Below are positions 57,537-64,000 of a stretch of 64,000 bases of DNA, piece by piece. Made by a program: the position numbers and the translations under genes. Every line of letters begins with the position of its first letter. Position 1 is the first letter of the stretch. Origin of the DNA: Helianthus annuus (Eukaryota > Streptophyta > Magnoliopsida > Asterales > Asteraceae); NCBI RefSeq assembly GCF_002127325.2, contig NC_035444.2:82043870-82107869 (forward strand), given 5' to 3'. The notes beneath the pieces are model-generated. The model made no database searches, was not told where the DNA came from, and worked only from the letters and a program-made list of their open reading frames with translations.

Positions 57537-57840
57537 TACTCACAATGTATCAATATAATTATTAACTTATTCTTAATCTTATAAACAAGATAGTTAAATA
57601 AATAAAATAATTCATTCAGAGTAAATTATGAAGGTATAAACAAATAATATCTTAGTTTTAGTTTTCATAGGAGTTAGAATTTATCGAATACAAGTTCATA
57701 ACTATTAACTTTTTAAGGGCCAATTAACATGTGGGTATTTTTGGTGGGAGAGACTAAAGAGGTTAATGCACACGTGTAAAACCGGCTTAATTTAGACAAA
57801 CCGGTTTAAATCCGGACCGTTCGATGATTACAATAAACTA
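57537..57840 (+). promoter_or_regulatory. promoter region of the ELM2/SANT gene, with a G-box
   Basis: Includes the G-box core CACGTG at 57771-57776 and three AACCGG/ACCGGTTT strings at 57780-57815. The CT-rich region after about 57850 is the likely leader. There is no convincing TATA box. Confidence 0.45.
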
Positions 57841-58229
57841 GACCCGTATCCATTCGCCCCTCTTTTCATCGTACTCTTCGAATTCTATATGATCGACCTT
57901 CGATTTCTCTTTATTTCTCAAATCAACAATCAAATCGAGTTTCTTATCCGTTATCCTCTCATCTTCCTCTATCTATCGATTTAAATTATGTCTAATTTAT
58001 TTTCTCCTAACTAATTTTAGGGTTAGGGTTTCGTCGTTTGAATCTTCGGATTTACGCCCTTTTTTCTTCGATCCGTTGTATAATCGTCGTTGATTTATGA
58101 TCCTTTTTGATAACCCTATGTTTATTCATTGAAAAATTATACATTTTTTTGGCGTAATTTGTTTCTAGGGTTTTGAAGAGCGCGTGTTTGTGAAAATTCG
58201 TGTCATTTGTATATTGGTTGAGGGATTTG

Positions 58230-59227
58230 GTAAGTATGTTCGTTAATTACTCTCTGCTATTGTTATTGGTGTAAATATCGTTGATTTGTGCATGTTAATG
58301 TTTAGGGTTAGGGTTTCAAGAAAAAATAAATTGGGGATTTTTTTATTTGATTAAATTGGTTGTTCTAATGGTTGTAATTTGCCCAGGATAGCATGCTTGA
58401 GATTTAAATTAGAAGTTTATGGACCAATGTGAAATTTGTTGTTTTAAAATTGTTTTTTGATTCGAATTGTTAATGGTATACATTTTTTTTTTTAATTTCT
58501 TAAGTTTAATTAATATTTTTGGAGGACTTTTAAGTGTGCTAATAGTATTGGTTTGCTAATTGCAATATGATTCTGTTTAGTGCTGCCCTGCATGCAGACT
58601 AAAATATGCATTTCTTGTTTCTTTGACAATTATGAGTATAAAAAATTGTGATAGGGATTACTGAATTAAAATGGCAATTTTGATTATCTGTCATGTACTT
58701 TTTTTTTGATAAAGGGCAAAGCCCGGCAAATGTGTCCTGTAGAGTTTGTTGTTTGTATTTCAATAACAATTCTTTATGTTATCTAGAGTTGATCGACTGT
58801 AGAGTTTGTTATTATTCATATCGTGTTGTTCCCTATATTTAGCTCAAGATATGATGTCACTTTTGTTGGTTTTATATGAGACAAGGGGGACGCACTATGC
58901 TAATCACAAGAAATTTTTTTTAATTTTGATTTTGATTATTTCAGCCAGATGTTCCAAGTCTAATTGCAAATCGTGTAATTTTTCTGTCGTTTTAAATATA
59001 GAATGACGACAGGCTTTGTGATAGTTATAGAATATTCACTCTGCTGTTATGTTACTTTTATTTCATTTTGTTATATATATTTCTTCTTATATATCATTTA
59101 TCAAAGTATCAGTTTTCGCAGTTTCATTCATTTTTAGTAACCTTCTACATGACAGCTTCAGTCAAAGCTGTATATTATATTTGCATGTTGTATGTTAATC
59201 TGTGTTTATCTCTAGATATCGTTGCAG
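58230..59227 (+). other. probable 5' UTR intron of the ELM2/SANT gene
   Basis: Donor ATTTG|GTAAGTATG and acceptor ATCGTTGCAG|GTCGTG enclose 998 bp of T-rich DNA; the acceptor is six bases before the ATG at 59234. The open frames in it are T-rich and resemble no protein. Confidence 0.7.
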
Positions 59228-59233
59228 GTCGTG

Positions 59234-61065
59234 ATGGGAACCAAACGGGCCTTTGAAGAAGATCTACAGGAGTTTATTAAGCACCCAAAACATTTTGATT
59301 TTGGCAATAAACCGGCCTCGTTTACTGAAACTAAACTTCCTATTGAGACCGTTCAAGTTGTTGGTATTCCAGGTACGAAGAGTATTAACATATAATATAT
59401 CTTGTATATTCTTTTGCCTCACTTTATTATAGTTATTCTGGCTATGCAGTTAATATCGGTGATATCGGTCCTCTAGTAAAATATCTGTGTCAAATATCGG
59501 TACCGATATTATCGGCGATATTGACCAATATAACCAATATTTCACTGACATTTGACCGATATATAACCGATATTTGACCGATTTAACCGATATATCACTG
59601 AATCATTAGTGTTAAGTTGCTATATATATAAATTCTGCATTATAGTAAAATTACCGTACCCCCCGATATCTCACCGAGATAACCTATATCTCAAATATTG
59701 GTCCTTGACCGATATCCGATATTTTACCGCATTAACTGCATAGTATTCTGGTGGTGCATTTTTATGAGTTATTTGGCAACAAACTTATGCAATACTTGAA
59801 CAAGAAAGAAATTATCGACCTTTCCGGTATCTAAAAACCGGTCTACTATTTGCATCAAATATGGATTAGTTTTTTAGAACGTATATTCCACATATAATTA
59901 ACAAGAAAGCAATTAGTGACCTTTATGGTATCCATTTTACAGCCAGTCTGTTTTTATGACAGGCTTATTAATTCACATGTTTTGCAATGCGTAAACATAA
60001 GGTTCATAAAGCACACGTGTATGTGTACCTTTGTTCATATATCATACTCGGTTTTGCCTCTTTGTAGGTGAAAACGGCGTACACGTCCCTGATATGGTTG
60101 TCAAGGGGTTTGAATTTAACGAACCATTACCGCTGGTGACCGGAATTGAAACCAGTGAAGATGATTCCGGATCTGGGCCGATGTTTCCCCCTAATCTTTT
60201 CTCCGAACTTTTCGAATATAATCTCCCACGGAGACCGCTGTTTCATTATGAAGATATATACACATCACTACTGAACAGATCTCCCAGAAAAGAGATTCCC
60301 ATCGGACCAAATCATCAAGCCGATGTTCCCAAATTCGACCCAGAGATGGCTAAAAAATATCGCGAGGATGGTGAAATGGAGCGTTTCTTAGGAGTTTGTG
60401 TCATTCCATTTCATCATTCCTTTGTTTCTTCAAGTGGTATCCAAATAGATTGCAAGTGTTTTGACCGTGGTTCAATAAGATGCGTGCAGCAACACGTGAA
60501 AGAAGCGCGTTTGAATTTAAAAGAACGCTATGGGGATGAAAAGTTCGTTGAGTTGGGAATGCTCGATATGGGAGAAGACGTTGCAAGTAGGTGGAGTGAA
60601 GAAGAAGAAAGACTTTTTCACGCAGTTGTTTACTCGAACCCTGTATCTGTCGGCAGAATGTTCTGGGAACAACTAGCTATAGCATTTCCTTCTAGAACAA
60701 AGAAGGAACTCGTGAGCTATTACTTTAACGTGTTCATTCTTCGTAGACGGGCTATTCAAAACCGCGCACACTATTTGGATATCGACAGTGATGACGATGA
60801 GTGGCGTGGAACCTATGGAGCGAGTTTCGGATATGAAGTAGAAGATAACGACTTTGTTGTTGGTGATCATGACTCCTTTTTTGAAGATGGCGGCGTTGAT
60901 GGCAAGTATGACGGTGATGGTGATGATATTGGTATGGATGATCGGAAAGTTGATGTGGAATCATGTGTAAATAAGAATGAAAACACAACTACGATCGAAG
61001 GTGAGCAAGATGGCATCGTTGAAGAAATCTCGGGGTGTTCTAAAAATGACGAGAACGTTATCTAG
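59234..61065 (+). CDS. ELM2/SANT-like nuclear protein, two coding exons
   Basis: Exon 1 (59234-59372) and exon 2 (60068-61065) join in frame through GTACG...TTTGTAG splice sites, giving about 378 residues. The start MGTKRAFEE resembles plant ELM2-domain proteins of the Arabidopsis At2g03470/At1g26580 type. Visible parts: an ELM2-like motif IGPNHQADVPKFDPEM near residue 125; a Cys-rich CKCFDRGSIRCVQQHVKEAR segment near 175-195; a SANT/Myb-like region near 220-270 with SRWSEEEERLFHAVVYSNP and a final YYFNVFILRRR; and a long acidic tail. ELM2/SANT pairs recruit histone deacetylases in animals; in plants this subgroup is little characterised. Intact, probably nuclear. Confidence 0.88.
59442..59743. 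mobile_element. hAT MITE (302 bp) in the coding intron
   Basis: Perfect 13-bp inverted ends CTATGCAGTTAAT/ATTAACTGCATAG, flanked by the 8-bp duplication TATTCTGG (59434-59441 and 59744-59751). The interior is full of ATATCGG and CCGATAT strings in both directions. It lies in the intron between the two coding exons of the ELM2/SANT gene. Confidence 0.92.
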
Positions 61066-61960
61066 TCAATGAAAAATCTTCTTGGCGATATGTGTTTTTT
61101 CGTTTATGTTAGGTCTTGTTTGGTTTTGGTTTTGGACATCATTGATGAGTTGCACATACGAAATGGAATTTGAGGTTTCTTTTGCTCTTGTTGTTTGGTT
61201 CTTTTTCTAAACCCTGATTGTTGGGTTTTTTTTTTAAATGTATAGAGGAATAAGAAAAGTTGGATGGGTTCTGCAAATCAAAGATGCATTTGGGTTTGGG
61301 TTCATTGAAATGGAAGTTGGTTGGTTTGACAAGTAGGAGAATGGATAATAGTTTCGAGCCACTTTTGTTACATTTCAATAGTTCAAGCCCTAATTTAAAA
61401 TGTTGATTATTCGTAAGTAATCATTTAAACAACAAAACTTTAAATAAAACATCAAAATCTTACCCCTAGAAGTGGTCTTGAACAACAAAAAAAAAACTTC
61501 AAAATACAAAAAAAAAAAAAAAAAAAAAAATTCAAACCCTTTTACATCTCTTTTCTCCCGATCAACACGTAAAAATAACCATAAATAAACAAAGCATACC
61601 AGATTTTTAACGCATTTCTGCGATAAGATGCTTGAAGGTGGCCGGAATTTTGGTTTTCTTGCAACAAAAGCCTGCTCGTTGACTGTCAATATGTTGCGTC
61701 GCTGGGGATCAGGGGGCGGGATTGGAATTGTCAAGGGTGGTTGGGTTGGGTTATTTTATTAAGTTCAAATTTGATTGGGTTTGGGTAGTTGAGTTAATTA
61801 CAATGGATTTCTGATTGGGCTTCAATTTTATAAGAGTGTTTGGGTAATTGAGTTAATTGGTTAAGTGGTTAAAGTGTTAAAGAAATAAAGAATTTATATA
61901 TAAATTATGTTATATTTTAATAAATAATCTGTGTGTAACAATTTCTTTTTATAAATTCAT
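61066..61960 (+). other. 3' UTR of the ELM2/SANT gene and gene-free DNA
   Basis: The 3' UTR is probably within the first 300 bp. An A-run of about 22 bases is at 61509-61530, and TTGGGTTGGGTT-type strings are at 61740-61790. No coding region is convincing on either strand. Confidence 0.45.
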
Positions 61961-62090
61961 AATTTTTTCTAAAGGGGGCGGTTGAAAAAATTTCAAGGGG
62001 TGCGGTAAGGATTTTTAGCGGAATTTAACACTAATGTTTTTTTTTTCAAAAGGCGTGCCCGCCCACGGTATAGGATGGGTCCGCCCCTAA
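61961..62090. mobile_element. degenerate MITE remnant
   Basis: GGGTCCGCCCCTAATTG at the right (about 62079-62095) and AAAGGGGGCGG at the left resemble, loosely, the ends of the AGTGGCGGAGC MITEs at 21564 and 42010. No target duplication is evident. Confidence 0.35.
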
Positions 62091-62095
62091 TTGTA

Positions 62096-62652
62096 TCACG
62101 ACCATCACTCTATCATCACAGCTGGTCTATCACGGGACACCCCCTCCCCCCAATGGTAATAGGATTTGATTTTTTTAAAGAATTTTAATAAGACAACTTT
62201 TATAAAAAAAAATTCAAAAATGGTCATCGGATTATTTTTTTAAACGTACAACTTATTAAATTCCATGACGTAATGGGTATGATTCGATTAAAAAGCCTAT
62301 TCAAGAGACAATTTATGAAATGGAATGAGGATCATTCTATAAATGATATTTGTTTCAACTTTAGTCTCGATTTTCAATGGTTAGCGGGGCTTCTAGTAAA
62401 GATGTTATTTCATATAACACTATAAGTCTATAACACTGGAACAGTGCACTTTAAAAGCCGAGTTCTTAAATGATCATCGGTTTTTAGTTTCAGTTTGTGG
62501 TAATTGATTCACGTGATACTTTTGTAAATACAAAACCTGAAGGCTAGTGCATCTTAGTTTTTATTTCTCTCCTTTGTTCCTCTATGAAATATGTCAAAGG
62601 ATGGGATAAGCACACTCGTTTGTAACATCTTTTTTATTCTTTATATAATATA
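62096..62652 (+). other. gene-free DNA
   Basis: AT-rich sequence with no gene, RNA or complete repeat that I recognise. Confidence 0.4.
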
Positions 62653-63625
62653 CTAGGTTAGTTCCCCGTATGTTACACGGGTTGAACAATTTAAACTATA
62701 TAATAAATATTTCCTCTAAATGTAAAACAAAGATGAAGACATTTATATACCAAACATATATGTGACGTTATATGATTCATAATAAAAAAAAAATAATGTT
62801 TTAAAAAATATATGCATTGAAGGGTTGAATAGTAATTGAATAAAGTATAATGTAATTTGTTAACATATAGAATTGTCAAGATATGTATTTAAGAAAATGA
62901 ACATTCGTGTGACAATTATAAATTTTGTTAAGTTTATTTTTTAAACATTTACGACCTGTTGCATAAACATCTGCACCCAATCACGGTGATGATGATAAAA
63001 CATTCAAATAAATTAAGAAATACACATGTTTCAACAAAATTATGTAGATATCCATTGAGAGACTTAGTATAACAATTCACCACCATATATAACCAACTTT
63101 ATAAATTGTTTCAGTAAAATATATAGGATTGACATTTTACCTATAAGTTGAGTGACTAAATTGAAAAGAAAAAACTTCAAGTGGTTTAATTGAAAAATAT
63201 TATAAAATTTTGTTACAATACTACTCAATTTCCCCCCCCCCCCCCCCAAAAAAAATAAATAAATAAAAAAAATAAATGAGGCGTATTTGTTTTTTCATAC
63301 CATACTCATTACTCATTCTTATCTTCGAAATTTAAATTTTATAATCACCATTTTTCTCTTTATCTTTTTAATCCTTATCACCACTAACAAATTTATCATA
63401 TTAGTAGATAGATTTAATGGGGAAAAATAATTAGAGAGTGCCTGAGGAAGTGACATGTGTCCCCTAATAGGTTTCTTTTATTATATAGATAGATATAGAT
63501 ATTATTATTATTTGTATTAGATTAGATTAAATATTATTATTATTAGTATTATTAATAATTTTAATCAATTAAATGAGAGAATGACAAGTGTCCCAAAACA
63601 GGTTTCTTTTATTATATAGTATAGA
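62653..63625 (-). mobile_element. non-autonomous Helitron, with another Helitron end nested inside (973 bp)
   Basis: On the minus strand it starts TCTATACTATATAATAAAAG after A and ends with a CCCGTGTAACATACGGGG hairpin and CTAG before T. The first 130 bp and the 3' end match the Helitron at 50254-50867. Within it, around 63430-63499, is a second minus-strand 5' end (TCTATCTATATAATAAAAGA with GGGGACACATGTCAC), so another Helitron has probably joined or inserted here. A run of C lies at 63232-63247. Confidence 0.8.
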
Positions 63626-63820
63626 TAATATTAGGTTGGAATTCTTTTTCGTTCTTTATATAATACTATGTTAGAATTCTATTCATGTATTACATCTATT
63701 GAATAAATGAAACATCACCTAATTAGCATAACTATTGAAGATTTAAGAATTCTTATAGATAAGATATGTTTGAACTTGCATATAAATAAATAATTTAATT
63801 AACTTATTTTAAATTAAGAA
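63626..63820 (+). other. degenerate Helitron-like DNA
   Basis: ACTATGTTAGAATTC followed by CATGTATTACATCTATTGAAT near 63666-63703 looks like a decayed, reversed Helitron 3' hairpin. The rest is AT-rich and unassigned. Confidence 0.35.
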
Positions 63821-64000
63821 TCTAACTTATAATAAAAGACTACAAATAATGCCACATGTCATTCTCTCCTTCAACCTCATAAATTTTATTTATAATTATT
63901 TAATAAATTTCTTTTAATATTAATAATTATTTAATAAATTTCTTTTAATATTAATATTAATAACTAATATATTGATATCATTTATTTTTATCCTTAAGAT
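63821..64000 (+). mobile_element. 5' end of another Helitron, running off the window
   Basis: TCTAACTTATAATAAAAGAC, then CCACATGTCATTCTCTCC, is the 5' pattern shared by the Helitrons at 36965-37642, 50254 and 56000. The 3' end lies beyond the window. Confidence 0.6.

Noticed and set aside
58690..58760. T-run followed by GATAAAGGGCAAAGCCCGGC as a possible SINE end
   Set aside because: No second boundary, box A/B or target duplication could be seen.
61390..61734. 114-codon minus-strand frame next to the ELM2/SANT gene
   Set aside because: A poly-Phe run from the A-tract and no family resemblance; likely chance.
63232..63247. Run of C next to a run of A
   Set aside because: A simple homopolymer, possibly a sequencing or assembly artefact; no associated feature.

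Overview
The window is plant nuclear DNA, most likely from a eudicot with a large, transposon-rich genome. The mix of Tekay-type Ty3 elements, long-LTR non-autonomous elements, Helitrons and MITEs would suit Asteraceae, but I cannot confirm the family from sequence alone. Only three host genes look intact: a KTI12/DRL1 homolog (minus strand, CDS 38136-39044), a UDP-glucose 6-dehydrogenase (plus, 53842-55290) and an ELM2/SANT-like nuclear protein (plus, two coding exons within 59234-61065). All three seem to have an intron in the 5' UTR. No tRNA, rRNA or CRISPR array was found.

Left third (1-24117): a decayed Ty1/copia element on the minus strand (1-6790, running off the left edge) sits inside the 5' LTR of a long-LTR element with no gag-pol (parts at 6791-7689 and 17845-24117). 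A second insertion, 7690-17839, landed at the last bases of that same 5' LTR. It has three LTRs and two internal regions in the order LTR-internal-LTR-internal-LTR, bounded by one target duplication (GGGTG). Each internal region carries a tRNA-Asp primer site and one 326-codon ORF for an acidic Cys/His protein I do not recognise, but no reverse transcriptase or integrase.

Middle (25027-34819): a complete, apparently very young Ty3/gypsy chromovirus (Tekay type). Its two 2397-bp LTRs lie at a constant offset of 7396 bp without indels, the target duplication is GTGTG, and the gag-pol frame is open. Its gag leader appears to hold an 87-nt intron, and its 3' end carries a duplicated hairpin/polypurine/LTR-start module. 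To the right are AT-rich DNA, two inverted-repeat elements, a Helitron, and KTI12, whose 5' UTR intron contains a long imperfect hairpin.

40994-53080 is a stack of insertions: a hAT element; a PIF/Harbinger element split by a MULE-like MITE and by a solo LTR, which contains a Helitron, which contains a Tourist-like MITE; LINE fragments; another Helitron; and a 5'-truncated LINE with a 17-bp target duplication. The right end holds UGD, a Helitron whose 3' hairpin is repeated about ten times, the ELM2/SANT gene with a hAT MITE in its coding intron, and further Helitrons.

The most unusual signals are (1) the three-LTR tandem element and its unknown protein, (2) a GGA-loop hairpin before the polypurine tract in two Ty3-type elements, with compensating stem changes, (3) arrays of short GC-rich palindromes in the LTRs or leaders of several unrelated elements, including a 24-bp-period array of covarying 16-nt hairpins in the copia leader, and (4) the Helitron with an amplified terminal hairpin.
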